Positions 1 to 12,699 of a stretch of 64,000 bases of DNA are shown here, piece after piece. Source of the stretch: Polyodon spathula (taxonomy: Eukaryota; Chordata; Actinopteri; Acipenseriformes; Polyodontidae); assembly GCF_017654505.1 (NCBI RefSeq), contig NC_054538.1, forward strand, positions 55,123,786 through 55,187,785. Reading direction: 5' to 3'. Position numbers and translations under genes: made by a program. The number at the start of each line of letters is the position of its first letter. Positions within the stretch are counted from its first letter, which is position 1. The notes beneath the pieces were generated by a model that saw only the letters and a program-made list of their open reading frames with translations, had not been told where the DNA came from and ran no database searches.

Positions 1-199
1 ATATTTGTGCAGTTTTTGCAAAGGCTTTGTTGGGCACACAAGCCATCGTCTTATATATTACAGATTATAAAACGACTTGTGTGTCTAGAAAAAAAAAAAC
101 TGGTTTTCTGAATAAGGTGTCTAGAAGGGCTAGTATTCCGATAGTATCCTAATACTAAGTGGGTATTTGGTATCACGTTTTCAGAATACTGGTATCCAG

Positions 200-1150
200 A
201 ATACGGATGGATTCATTCAGAATACCCTGTTTACATGGCATGGAATAGCTATTCAAATTTCCCACTATTCCGAATACAACTCGAATCCTGATAGAACAGG
301 ACAACTGGAACAGGTACCCGGATAGCAATATGGGTGCAGTCAATTGCACCTACCACACATGACAGGTGCACGACCTCATAAAAACCCTGTATTATCTCCT
401 CACTGTTTGCTCTGGTACTGGGGAATTTAATACATTCCTCAGCACGTCGCAGCAACGCGATTATGAACCGGTCGAGGTGGCGGACACGGCTGACTGGGTG
501 ATCCCCACTGTATCACCTGCTACCTTCTGGAAGTTCCCGGTAGCCAGGATACACATACAGACAGACAATACCAATTGCTCAGACAAGGCATGACTGGACA
601 GGTTTGTTCTGGCCAGGTCATCATGCAGCATGTGGCATAAATGAGTCGAGACCATACCTGGACACGATTTGCTCATTGCTGAGCTCCTCATATGTGTGCT
701 GAGGCCGGTGCACCCTTTCAGCATATCTTCGCCTATATCAGGGTTGCTGTTGCTGGGTGTGCCTTGCATCATTCACATCCACACGTCGACGGACACGCTG
801 CATGCTACCCACGTTTCCCATTGTTGCCTGTTTGTAGTCAGTGCTGGAATGGTAGTGTGCGCGGAGTTAATGCAGTCTTTTTACAATCCTTATTCTGCGC
901 GTCACAAACCTGGTTTTGTGCTTGGCGCATACCTTCAAATATACCAGGATCACGCATATTGTCGGCCACTCCCCCCATATTGCGCGATGCATGCATTTTA
1001 TTTCTGCACAGAGCAGAATGGATTGTGACGTGCAAAAGGACGTTTCGAATATGGCAACTTGGCACAATTTCAGCACAACGGCCATTTGCGACATGCATAC
1101 CCCTCTGCGCGGTGCGCAAACCTTTCGAATACCGGGCCCTATTTCTTTAA
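200..1150 (-). mobile_element. PIF/Harbinger transposase remnant
   Basis: Minus-strand frames carry two blocks of a Harbinger nuclease in the right order. The block at 772-461 has the helix-turn-helix-like stretch LSVCMCILATGNFQKVAGD followed by VGITQSAVS. The block at 455-249 has IKFPS then VVGAIDCTHIAI, the first catalytic Asp region of this transposase family. The two blocks lie in different frames and no complete DDE triad is present, so the copy is dead. Flanking sequence at about 115-290 and 1100-1135 is rich in repeated GAATAC/CCGAATAC words, probably remains of the terminal region. Exact ends are not defined. Confidence 0.72.
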
Positions 1151-2400
1151 AAACATGGTTGTAAAACAAACTATATATGTTGTTGTGTGTTTGTAGAATG
1201 AAAACACAGGAAGCCAGGAGTTGTGTTTTAGGCACAAATGGTACTTTAATTTTAACCCTTTAATATCTGTCGTCATCTACATTTTTCTGCTTCATAACAT
1301 ACAATTGTTGGAAAACATGGATCGAGAATTGATTAGGGGTTTGCTACGCATGTGGACTAGCAGAGCTATACTGGTGTTCTTTTCTGAAAAGAGACTAATA
1401 TTGCAGATAGCAGACTGTTTGGTTCAAATTGCATGTACTGCTAACCACTGATAGAGAAGATGCGTCTACAAACTACCCAACAATGACTGCAAGCTAATGA
1501 GATAACAATGCTGTGGACTAGAAGGGAACAGGTTCTGAGGACTTCAGAGAGATCGAAAGAGATAATGCCACTGGCATCAAAGGGGGTCGCAAGGAGATAA
1601 CAAAAGGCAGATGTATGGACCTTTTGTCTCCAGGAGTGTGAAGAATGCACCGAGTTCAGAGGTTGTCACACTAGACTGCACACACAGACACACACACATT
1701 AACACTCACACAATAAATTAAATTACCTTGACCATTGGTTAATGTCAGAGAAAGGGGAGGTGGACCATCTATACAGAAGGGTATTTAATGTCATGCAAAC
1801 ATTGTAATGTTGAGTATTCTGTTTGTCCTGTACCTGGGACCAGACTCCCTGCATATTTCAATAAACCAGGCAACTGATTGAAGAAAATGACTCTGTGCAT
1901 TTTCTTGAATCTACTTAATCACCATCTATTTTTTGTAAGTTACTTCAACAATATCGGTCCTAGTACACACCCTCTGAACTCGGCAATACAGTTAGGTCAA
2001 CAGCATATGATAGTCCCTCACAAATAAAACAGACATGCAAGGAAACAAGACAGGTTGTCCAAGTTCGAAATGTCGATGTATCCAGTTTAAAACAAAACGC
2101 ACACACACATTTATGTGTATTTATAAATCATCATCCTAAAATAACATTAATGTGTTCTCTATACACATTACATAATGTACAAATATAAAGCTGCAATAGG
2201 CTTATACAGTACGGTATTAGGCTATAAATCAAATTAAAAGTGCACTTTATTTTTTATTTTAGTTTATTGGATACTAGTAATTAATCAAATACATTGTGCT
2301 GATACACTGTACACATTGTTTTATGACACGTAGATAATAAAATATGACTTAATATTTCAGCATATTTTTTTAGCCTATTTCATCTACAATTAGCCCAAAA
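1151..2400. other. AT-rich intergenic stretch
   Basis: No open frame with coding character, no splice-bounded exon and no repeat that I can name. Contains a short CA-rich run near 1681-1705. Confidence 0.5.
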
Positions 2401-2409
2401 CAGATCAGA

Positions 2410-2780
2410 TTTTAAAATCCTTCTACAAGGCTCGCAATGGGCTGGCTCCGCTTTATTTGTCAGGTCTATTAATCTTTTACACGCCCACTCGCAACCTCAG
2501 CTCCACCGATCTTAGACTGTGGTGTGTCCCTTCTGCTTACCTGCGCTTCCATTGCTATGCCCCAAAACTGTGGAACTCTATTCTGTTAAAGATCAGGGAT
2601 TCAGCAACTTTGAGTGTTTTTAAATCTAGTTTAAAAACTTACTTTAGAAAGGCATTTTTATGATTCCTTTTCCTTGTTTCTACATGTTATTGTTTTTGTT
2701 GAATTTCTTTGTTCTGTGAAGAGCTCTGAGACAATTGCTTTTAAGGGCGCTATATAAAATAAATATTATTATTATTATTA
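2410..2780 (+). mobile_element. L2-type LINE 3' end
   Basis: The plus-strand frame at 2457-2663 reads as the C-terminal tail typical of L2 ORF2: TRNLSSTDLRLWCVPSAYL, then APKLWNSILLKIRDSATLSVF and LKTYFRKAF. It is followed by a 3' UTR containing GCGCTATATAAAATAAATATT and a simple (ATT)n tail at about 2763-2782, the usual L2 end. The rest of the element is missing (5' truncation). Confidence 0.85.
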
Positions 2781-2856
2781 TTGCTTATAAATACAAACTA
2801 TTGACAAAGTATTATAATAAATCATGGTCAAATTTTGTCTTTAACAAACACTTTGA

Positions 2857-2863
2857 CTATATA

Positions 2864-2931
<68 letters not shown>

Positions 2932-2940
2932 ATACATATA
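2857..2940. repeat. (AT)n microsatellite
   Basis: Nearly pure alternating AT of about 80 bp. Confidence 0.95.
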
Positions 2941-3356
2941 CAGCCATACTTACGGTTGTTCATTTGCCCCTTTAAAAGGTTTATGCTCTTACGCGCATGT
3001 TTAATAATACAAAATAAACAAAACTAAACTAAACAACCAGCTTCTTCAGAGCGTTAACTACACATTGGCAGGTTTCCTGATTAGCTCGTAGGACAGCTAA
3101 TAACAAAACAAACACAGTTTTAAACACAAACTTGAAACAGGACACAGTTCCTGTTTCCTTACTTTTACAATGCACAGTCGGGCACTTCACACAGTAGTTG
3201 CGCAGAAGAGAGCAACTTTCCTTAAATGCTGTGCACCTGGCTCTAATTTATAAGAGCCAGGTGCAGATGATAATTAACAATTAAATAAATTCCCTTACTC
3301 ACATTTGCACGTGCATTTGGCAGAGAGGATTTTAACCACCTCAATAAAATATATAT

Positions 3357-4475
3357 ATAGTGCTGTGAAAATTGTACATTTTTCACATTGAATTTGGTCA
3401 GATCTTTTTGTGGGTTGTACAAGTATATATAGGGAGTCTGAGAGAAATAAATGACACCAAAGTTTGATGCTTCTTTCATTTGTTTGGTGTGCAAGTTAAT
3501 CAAACATGCAATCTTCAGGAGTGACAAAAGTTATTGCCCCCCCTAGTTAACTAAACATAATTAATGGGACAGTTAGGGTCAGCTGTTTGAATACTTTGGT
3601 TAACAATCAGGCCTGATTTTGGCCAGCCCTGCCCAGTATAAATCTGACTAACTTTGGCCCTTACCTTCAGAGTGAAGTTGTCAGCACACAGGTTCTAGAG
3701 GCAAATCATGCCACAATCAAAATAAATTCTTGAAGACCTCCGGAAAAAAGTTGTTGATGCCTATCACTCTGGAAAAGGGTTACAAAGCCATTTTTAAGGC
3801 TCTGGGGCTCCACTAAACCACAGTCAAAGCCATATTGTCCAAATGGGGAAAGTTTGGGACAGTACTGAATCTTCCCAGGAGTGGACGTCCTGCCAAAATC
3901 TCTCCAATAGCAAGCGTAAAATCGTCCAGGAAGTCACAAAGAACCCTAGAACAACATCCAGGGATCTGCAGGCCTCTCTCACCTCGGCTAAGGTCAGTGT
4001 TCATGACTCCACCATCAGAAAGACACTGGGCAAAAATGGGATTCATGGCAGAGTAGCAAGGTGGAAACCACTGCTCACTAAGAAGAACATGAATGCTCGT
4101 CTCAAGTTTGCCAAAAAGCACCTGAATGATCCTCAAGAGTTCTGGAACAATGTTCTATGGACAAATGAGTCAAAAGTGGAACTTTTTGGCCAACATGGAC
4201 CCCGTTATGTCTGGTGAAAACCAAACACTGCATTCAACAGAAAGAAGCTCATACCAACTGCCAAGCATGGTGGTGATAGTGTCATGATTTGGGGATGCAT
4301 GGCTGCATCGGGACCTGGAAGACTTGCCATCATTGAAGGAACCATGAATTGCTGCTAAAGGTGGCGTAACCAGTTATTGAGTCTAAGGGGGCGATTACTT
4401 TTTCTCACGGGAGCATTGGGTGTTGCATAACTTTCTTTAATAAATAAGTGAAATAAGTATCAATGTTGTGTTACT
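3357..4475 (+). mobile_element. Tc1-like transposon, internally deleted
   Basis: Plus-strand frames give a Tc1 transposase: LPRSGRPAKIS (linker after the DNA-binding domain) in one frame, then TTSRDLQASL, VARWKPLLTKKN, FWNNVLWTNESKVELFGQHG and AKHGGDSVMIWGCMAASGPG in others. Frameshifts and a stop after RYVW interrupt it. The coding part stops at EGTMN and jumps to 3' non-coding sequence, so the last third with the final catalytic residue is deleted. Inverted sequences CAAAAGTTATTGCCCCCC (about 3525) and GGGGGCGATTACTTTTTCTC (about 4388) are inner terminal-repeat remains. Outer ends are approximate. Confidence 0.85.
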
Positions 4476-4484
4476 TGTTCACTT

Positions 4485-4601
<117 letters not shown>

Positions 4602-4984
4602 AGAAGTTTTATTTTTGGGTGTTTGTTTGTTTATATTTAACTGCAATAACTTCACTTGCTGATTCAAACAGAGGCACGTATCTCAAAATCAGATTGTTCT
4701 GACAGGTGTTACGCAGATTTCTGTAACATTACCCCATGTAATTCTGTATCACCACATTATTCCATGCTTGTGCAGATGCAATTTTTAAAAGATCGCTGGA
4801 TATGCATGCATGACATTTCTGTGGCCGAGCCCCGTTGTGTTCAAGCACTGCCATGGAGTTCTGCTGCAGCTTGCAACAAATATTGCAAACAAGACAAAAC
4901 AAATTGTGTGGCAAAATAAAACTGCACATTTAACACCAATGATTTTCTACAGTAAGTTCAGCCTTCTGTGTTGCTCAATATACA

Positions 4985-5310
4985 AAACCCTTTTCTAGAG
5001 CAGCAATATCCTTTTTGTAGCGAGGTGATCAGAACTGAACACAATATTCAAGATGAGGTCTTACTACTGCATTGTACAGTTTTAACATTACTTCCCTTGA
5101 TTTAAATTCAACACTTTTCACAATATATCCAAGCATCTTGTTGGTCTTTTTTACAGTTTCCCCACATTGTCTAGATGAAGACATTTCTGAGTCAACAAAA
5201 ACTCCTAGGTCTTTTTCATCGATTCCTTCTTCAATTTCAGTATCTGCCATATGACATTTATAATGCACATTTTTATACACTACCTTAAGCCTGTATCTAC
5301 ACACACAAAA
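4985..5310 (-). mobile_element. CR1-type LINE fragment (RT C-terminus)
   Basis: Minus-strand frame 5304-5029 reads EKDLGVFVDSEMSSSRQCGE, NKMLGYIVKSVEFKSREVM and LYNAVVRPHLEYCVQF, the conserved region after the palm of CR1 reverse transcriptases. The same family occurs at 17,105 in the opposite orientation. No start and no 3' end are present. Confidence 0.85.
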
Positions 5311-5384
5311 ACAACTGGCTTGTTATTGGTGTTACCCTCCAAGTTTAAAACCTGCTGACCCAGGATAAGCGGGAATCTAATGTG

Positions 5385-5430
5385 CCATTTACATTAACAC
5401 ACCCGTACCCCATGCCCTCACGGTACGGGT
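5385..5430. repeat. Short perfect-stem hairpin
   Basis: ACACCCGTACC and GGTACGGGTGT form an 11-bp stem around a loop of about 13 bases (CCATGCCCTCAC region). The surrounding 5340-5560 is unusually GC-rich for this window. It may be the end of an unrecognised DNA transposon. Confidence 0.5.
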
Positions 5431-5599
5431 GTATTTACACTAGCAAATACCCGAGCCAAGCCAGAACCGAAATGTGAAACTCCAGCCTCGCAACATATCT
5501 GAATCTGGCTTGGACCGGAGCAGGCTGTGGGCAGGGTTATTGCATTTCATCATCACGCTCAAGCAGCTGAGAATCTGAAGATTATTAAGGAGAATAACA

Positions 5600-6550
5600 T
5601 TTTTACTCTATGATTAAATATAACCTATGATTACCTAGTTGAAATGTAAAAAATAAAGTGTTGAAATGTACTCAGTCACTTCTTTATGAGTGTAATTTAG
5701 TGATCTCATACTTAACTGTAAAGTATCAGTTGTAGCCACAACTCTCAGGAAGTATGATCAGAAAGAATAAGTGATAAGTACTATGTCTGGTTTTCATTTT
5801 AGACCAAATTGTTTGAAGGATGCGTAATATGAAGTAGTTCATCATCAGATAAACATCTGTAAAAAAATAAAAATAAAATTTATTTCGGGTCAAAGCATTC
5901 TTAGTCATGTAACACAATTTAGTACACACTTTGGTAATGCTGCGCTTTAAAATCACAGTATACACAGTAATTGAAATGAAAACCAAAAATGCTGAAATGC
6001 TGCACCTCAAATGAAAAGGTATCCCTATTGGCCTGCTGTGTGAAGTCTGACTTGCCATGTATAATGCACATAAATCAGACAGGCTATTTTGGCAATTATG
6101 TTCCGAATTACATTTTCTCTATTTGATTTCAAAATTACAAAAATTATTATTAAATCACTAATTGATTGTTTATGGTTTAATTAAAGCTAAATTCCAAAAG
6201 TTATATTCTATTTTTTTGTGTGTTTTGTGGGACAGTGAGGCAACTTTTAAGAAGGGAAAGTAGATTTTTCTAGTCTTTTGTCTCATGGACAAGAAGTTTG
6301 TTTTGAAAAACTGCATACCCCTATATTATATATTTTTTAAATCACAAAAAACACAGGTGCAAGAGGTGCAAGCTCCAGAATGTTGGTGACAGTGCTGCCA
6401 GATCTGAAAAATGAAAATACTGTATTGGATTAAAGAACACACAAATGTATTTTCGTCCTTAATATATGATCATACTGTTGTTTACGGATGCTAAAATAAT
6501 ATTGTGTAAAGTAATGCATGTATTAATCCCATTTGTCTGATGTCATTTGT
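5600..6550. other. AT-rich intergenic stretch
   Basis: No supported gene or nameable repeat. The open frames here lack splice signals and have skewed composition. Confidence 0.5.
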
Positions 6551-6562
6551 ATAGAGTGGTCT

Positions 6563-7000
6563 TGTGGCAGAGCACAGCTCTGCTCTTTACAAATTGGCAG
6601 GGATGGGGTTAAATTCCCCTACCTGCCTGGGTTTATTGTTTTCAGGTGGCTGGGGTTGATTAGATGATTAGTTTAATTAACGATCAATCAGCACCCAGCC
6701 ACCTGACATAAAAGGAGGACTCTGCTTCCCATTAAAGAGGAGGGAGTTGAGGAAGCAGGCTGGTGGTTTGTTGTGGTATTTTTGAAAGTTTGAAAGTTTT
6801 GAATCCAGTGAAGGCATTGCCCAGCCTGGAAACCTTTATTTTTGTGAATTTTGTTTTTTGTTTTATTTGTATTTAAAGATTTTTTGTTTTGCCCTTGTGC
6901 ACCTGTATTTTTGTTTATTTATAACAAAATGTATTTATTTATTTATTTATTTTAACTGCAGACTGTTTCTGGGCCTCTATCCACTCGCCAGCCTGCCACA
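6563..7000 (+). mobile_element. Solo LTR with 5-bp target duplication
   Basis: The 438-bp block starts TGTGGCAG and ends CTGCCACA, a perfect 8-bp terminal inverted repeat with the TG...CA ends of retroviral-type LTRs. It is flanked by the same 5 bp, GGTCT, at 6558-6562 and 7001-7005. A possible TATA sequence (CATAAAAGG) lies near 6707. No PBS, polypurine tract or gag/pol is adjacent, so this is a solo LTR left by recombination. The LTR superfamily is not determined. Confidence 0.88.
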
Positions 7001-7740
7001 GGTCTATTTTGAAATCCATACGCTTCAACATGTTTGCAGTAATAGTATACGTTTGGGAGACAATAAAAAAAAGATTTGAGCCAAAGAGAATTTGCTGCCC
7101 CTCTTGACGTTGAAATATTGTCTGCCATTATTTCGGACGTTCCCCGTGTACAATCGCACTGTGTTGCTGAGGAAAATTAGAATTTAAACTGTTAATGGAC
7201 ATAGCAGCGCGGCATTATACAGATTACACAGTGACCAAATACATTTGGAACAGCAAGATGGGATGGTTTGTTTTATTTCTCGTGTAGTGCTGATGTATCC
7301 TTTAAATGGTAGTTCTGATGTTCGATACAGGTAGTCGTCCGTCGTTGCCCCCGCCCCAAATTACAGTAGCTAGATATACAGGGAAAAAGAAAGATGTGGT
7401 CATTTAAATCTCCCTAGTACTAGCCGATTGTATTAAACATGTTAAAAAAAGAGATTAAGTTTGATGTTAAATTACGTTGCTGCCGTTATAAGAAATGTAA
7501 CAAAAGCAGGACATCACTTCCCACTTTTCTAGAGCTTAGTGTCTTCTGGAACAGAGCAGATCATGCATAGTTTGTGCCTAGATACATTCTTGCTTACCCA
7601 TAAAAAAACAAAAAAAAAACCTTGTGTGCTTTTCAACATATAAGAATTGATCAGTGTAGATAAAAGAAAGACATCAGCCTAGGCTGAAGATGCAATTGAA
7701 CCTTTATGTCAATGTATTGATTTCTTTTTACAACTGTGTG

Positions 7741-9790
7741 TTCATAAATTGTCTTCACGTCTTTTAGATGCACGTGATGTACTGAATTTTATTAAAGTAC
7801 AAACTGAACCTGATCATATCCTCGCTTCACTGGACGTAACTAGTTTGTACACCAACATCCCACACACAGGTGGAACAGAAGCTGTTACTTTTAATCTAAA
7901 CTCTAGATCTATAGATGGAAACACTCCTCCTTCGAACTTTATTATAGATATACTGGACCTATGTTTAAACTTGAATTACTTTGTCTTCGAAGGTCAATAT
8001 TTCTTACAAACAAGAGGTACAGCAATGGGAGCAACATCTGCCCAGAGTTATGCTAACTTGTATATGGGATGTTGGGAAGAAAACATTATCATTGCTAAAG
8101 ATACATTTTATTTGCCGTTTATTTCCCTATGGAAACAATATATTGATGGTATATTACTGGTATGGTCAGGATCCAATTCACAACTTGAGCAATCTAATGT
8201 ATATTAATGCAGTCGATAGTAATTTACAACTTAAATGTGAATCAGAAAACTACACTTTTTGGATTTATTAATCTATAAGAGTATGAATACATTGCAAACC
8301 ATACTTTTCAGCAAACCAACAAACCATAATTCTCTATTACTAGCAAATAGTCAACACCATGTCCTTTGATAAGAAATATACCTAGGGGCCAATGTTTATG
8401 TATAAAATGAAATTGTAGTACAGAAGATCAATATATTACTAAAATTGGAGGAAAAGACGCAAGGATATGAAGATCGTATCTTGAAAAAAAAAAAACAATG
8501 CAGGAAGTTAATTTGACAGACAGGGACTCACTTCTCAAAAAGAAAAAAGCCCAATTTCCATAATATTAATACAATTTGTTTTTCAACTGAATTTAACTAT
8601 ATATCGAATGATATGAAACAAATTATTTTTAAACACTGGCATATTTGGAGTCAATTATTCCCTGAAGAAAACAGTACAAGGAAAGCCTCCCGGGATAACA
8701 TTTAAATGTGCAGGGAATATAAAGGATGTATTAGTACACTCACTAAGCCCTAAAATAGAACATTCCCAGCAAAAATCCTCTTCATGGTAACTATAACGTG
8801 GTCACTGCATACATTGTTCAAAACACTATCAACACAAAATTCATATCCCACCCGATATCAGGTATTAAAAAAAAAAAATAATAATAATAATCATAATCTG
8901 GTGTTTCATCAGCAGCAACACCACTGGTGTAGTACACATGCTCACATGTCCCTGTGAGCTTGTGTACATATTGGACATACAAAAAGAACATTAAAAATAT
9001 GGATTGCAGAACACAAAGCTGCTATAAGAACCTGTAATCAGGATTATGCTATGGCCAAACACTACACTAAAGCTGGGCATGGATGTTCTCCACACTCACC
9101 TGTAATTTGTGGATACTTGCTTTACAAAATTTGTTTAACATTGCCTTTTTCTTTCCAATGTACAACAGTCATACACAGTACATACAGATGTGGTTAACTT
9201 TGTTATCTCTTAATCGTGTAAATCATGTATGTAATCTGTGAAAATGATATATGATGTTACATTTTAAATTAATGAACCAGATGTATATAAATTTAAAAAA
9301 AGACAAGTCTATACCTATAAATCTAAGGCTCTAACCTATAGCAATATATATGATATTTTAGGTAACGAACGTATTGTTATTTATTTGCACTTTGACTGTT
9401 TATTAAGTGTGTTTATTGATTGTAACCAGACTGATATTAAAATAAGATATTTGTGAAAGAATTGGGAATCTAATACATTGAATGTGCGTGACAATTGTAT
9501 AAATTACTTCAAGTAAGATGTAAAATACTAATGATGTAATTCTGTTGTATTACATATTTTAATTGATCATTGAATATTGATTTGAGTAACCTTACTAAGA
9601 CCATGTGTTTTAATTACCAATGATTAACCATCGTTATCAGGTGAGGTATATATAATACGCCCGAGATGCACCTTTTTAATATTTGCTCTGATGAAGACAT
9701 GTTTTTGTCGACACACGTTGGCAAACACCGTTTTGATGAGTTAAATGCAAGAATAAAAAGTTTGTTTTATTAAATATCTGCTACAGATCT
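7741..9790 (+). mobile_element. Penelope-like retroelement, degraded (RT + GIY-YIG)
   Basis: The plus frame from 7749 gives Penelope RT motifs in order: ILASLDVTSLYTNIPH, FVFEGQYFLQTRGTAMGA, YANLYMG and YIDGILLVWSGS. The catalytic YxDD is changed to YIDG. After several frameshifts, 8940-9090 encodes a GIY-YIG endonuclease core, LVYIGHTKRTLKIWIAEHKA followed by AKHYTKAGH. The tail at about 9690-9720 has the CTGATGAAGACATG...CGACACACGTTGGC signature common at PLE 3' ends. RT plus C-terminal GIY-YIG is diagnostic of Penelope elements. The 5' end is truncated. Confidence 0.87.
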
Positions 9791-9849
9791 GTGTTTTTTT
9801 TGATGGGAGTTGCCGTCTTTTTTCCTCACTACGGTTTCACCGCTGGAAG

Positions 9850-11560
9850 ATATTTATTTGATATGGACAAAGCACCCCTATTCTGAAGGAAATTGAAAAA
9901 TATTTTTTTAGCGCTAGCGTGTGTGTGTATTCGTTCAAAACGGCGACACAATTGACCAATATAATAATCAATAGCCTAGCCTACTACTGTATAAGCAGTG
10001 TCTTTGATATTGAAATCTATGTGAATGAAAAGTCCACCCCATTTTTTTTAAAAAAGGGGGATTAAAATGATGCGTTTTGGTGTAATTGTAGGTGGTTTAA
10101 GCATGTGCTAGACTAGTAGTGGTTTGCTTGTAGTCTGTCAAAGTACTCCTTAGTGCAATGAAGGAGCTTTGTTTCAGCACTGCTCACAGTAAGGCAAGAT
10201 CAACAAGAAGAAAAATGTACTTCTAGAGCATCAAGGCCCCAGTCAGACCTGTCACCTGGACACAGATGTCAATTCCCAGACTCTCCAGGCCAAACCAGGG
10301 CAGGTGGCAACCCTACGTGGGACTCAAAACTTTATTTAGGCATTCTACGATTTGACTGGAAGATAACACAGGTTTACTGGAGTTCACAGTTCAAAAATTA
10401 AAATCAGCTTGGTACAATAACCCTTTCACTCACTATTTTCAACAGGCTGAACAATGTCTCTGTATCAACAAGCTCACACCTGTTTTGAGAAAATAAGACT
10501 TATTACAAGTATCCATGCGGGAGAGGGGTACTTTTAACTTAGCCCTTTATTCCATCCCTTATTAGCTCTCCAAAACCAAGGCACTATAAATAGGCTAAGA
10601 AAACTTCTAAATAGTATGTTTCAATACATCTGGGGCCCACCAAGGTACACGTTTGACCAACCAAAACCCAGCAAAGCACCAGCTCTGACCAGCATACCCC
10701 AGATCTAGTCAATGGCATTCCCCTCAAGCACTGGACCACAGTGGGTAATCTCCATCACGAAACATTTTTTTATCACAATATTGTTCTGTTGTGACCTTCA
10801 TGGATTTTTAAACATGTCTTAACACGCTAGAAATAAGCAGTTTAAAACAAAGGTTGTCGATTGACCGAACGGGGTGCATCACTGTACAAAACAACACGTT
10901 TTATCAGGTTTCGTAAAATCTAAAAATGGAATTCGATTGACTGTCCTTGCCAGGTGTTTTCTAACCAAAAGTTGAAGTAGGGCTTACATTATTTGCTATT
11001 GTACTGCCTCCTGTCCCTATCTGTATTGTAATTAGTCGATGTCTGTACCCTCGCTGTTGACATTAGTCGAAAAATAGTACACGTACAACCTTGGTACAGC
11101 TGGCTGCATTCTCTTGGTTTATTTTTTCGGCATCAGACTTGCACAATACCTTACGTGCAAGTTGTCCCATTAGAGTTATGCACGCTACAGTAACTATATT
11201 AGACAATCATTGTGGCTACTGGTTACAAATTTGCCAGGTTGTCACACAGCTGTTTACTGCTTTTCTGACTTCTTATTAATTTTCTTATTGTCCCATGATA
11301 TCAAATAATTTTAAAGGCGCACATTGTGTAAAAACTTATCCAGTCGAGAAATATATTCAACAGATGTTCCAAATGTCCACAGTTTAACCTACTCTACCCC
11401 TCCCCCCGCCGCCAAAAAAGATGTAGCTTAATACAGTAATTATGTACATAACGTATGTTCAATTAATCTCAGCATAATAATATGGGTGCATTTGTTATAA
11501 TCTGCTGCATAGTCCATTAAAGTTATTTATTGCCCTCATTTTTTTTGTTATTGTACAGAT
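9850..11560. other. Intergenic or DESI2 intron 1 sequence
   Basis: If the DESI2 call is right, this lies in its first intron (minus strand). I searched by eye for the conserved second DESI2 exon on the minus strand here and in 1-9,850 and did not find it. No other feature seen. Confidence 0.4.
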
Positions 11561-11571
11561 CGTGTACTTAC

Positions 11572-11613
11572 CATATCATAAACGTTCAAAATAACCGTCT
11601 CGTTTGCCATCAT
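11572..11613 (-). CDS. desi2: DESI2, first coding exon (deSUMOylating isopeptidase 2)
   Basis: The minus strand reads MMANETVILNVYDM and then a consensus donor, GTAAGT, at 11571-11566. In my recollection human DESI2 begins with 14 residues ending in LNVYDM at the same kind of boundary, so length, ending and splice phase all agree. DESI2 is a PPPDE-family cysteine protease. Two adjacent ATGs exist; the first (11613) gives the 14-residue match, the second would give 13. Downstream exons must lie left of the window, since no catalytic His or Cys exon is present. CATSPERE exons sit upstream on the same strand, as in human, which supports the call. The short length is the main reason for caution. 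Confidence 0.6.
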
Positions 11614-11940
11614 ATGGACGCTGTAGATACTCCTGTTGGAATTCCAGATTCTGAAAATAATCAGACTTTTTATTTCCACCTTACTCTTCACTCTGTCCTT
11701 TCCGTCCCAATAAACAGTTGTTCGTCGGACCAACATTCAGGTCCAAACAATAAAATCGCCAACTAAAACTAAAGAAAAAATAAACCAACGTAGAAATGCA
11801 TACACGTGAAAAAGATTGAGATTTCCGGATACAAAGAGGGGTTTTCCGTTCGGCACTGCCATTCAGCATCCAATCAGGAACGAAGAAAAGTGTTCCAGGA
11901 CCCAGAAAATCCAAAAAGGAAAAGGGAAGCTACTGTTATC
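11614..11940 (-). promoter_or_regulatory. Likely DESI2 5' UTR/promoter region
   Basis: Sequence upstream of the DESI2 start is enriched in CG dinucleotides relative to its surroundings and includes CCAATCAG at 11870-11877 (a CCAAT box, functional in either orientation). No TATA box is evident. The start site is not defined; assignment rests on position. Confidence 0.35.
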
Positions 11941-12699
11941 TGATCTGTCCCACTGTGGTGAAGCGGCTTTTTTAGTCTCAGGAAACTAAGAGATCGGTAA
12001 TCATTTTTTTTTGCCTGCTGGCAGCTGCTTGGTATCGACTGCTATTATTGGTAATCATCTGCTCGGGCCTGACATTTAGACCTCTGCAGAGATCTGTGAC
12101 CATGAGGCAGAAGAAGCGAAATCAAACAGTGAAACCATTGTTTTATTTGTAGTGACAGCCAAGAAGATGATGATGATGTGGTCTTATTCAGAGTACTGTT
12201 GGGACACGCTGTTTATTGAACACTTAAGTCGAGTAATGCTAAACCTTTTCTGTATTCAAATAGTAAATAAGAGTACGCTTGATTGGTTGTGTTTTGGATT
12301 GTGCTACGTTCATTCACAATATGTGGTACTGTATTTATGAAGATTACACTAAAAGTATGAGAGAATGCGCTTATGTAAACGTTTCCCATTGTAAAAGCAT
12401 GTAATAAAGCATTGTGAAAACAAGGTTTCATAGATAGGGCTTGAACTTTTTGGTTTTTATTTTCCAAACCTCTAACCCACCCCACACCCCTTAACTGTTT
12501 ATTGATACTGTAGTTGCTGAACTGTCTCTGCATCCAAATAAAGAAAAAATCTATTCATTACAAACTAGGATTAAGATTTCTTCTTTGCTACAAATCAAGG
12601 AGATTTAAAACAATGGACTTGCTATCGGTGTACACTTCATACTGGGTATTCTATGCTGAAAATTTGTCAGGGCAACTGTTGATAGACTGAAAAAGTGCA

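Noticed and set aside
666..1235. Several 80-150-residue open frames on both strands
   Set aside because: They overlap the Harbinger remnant in non-coding frames and show no domain.
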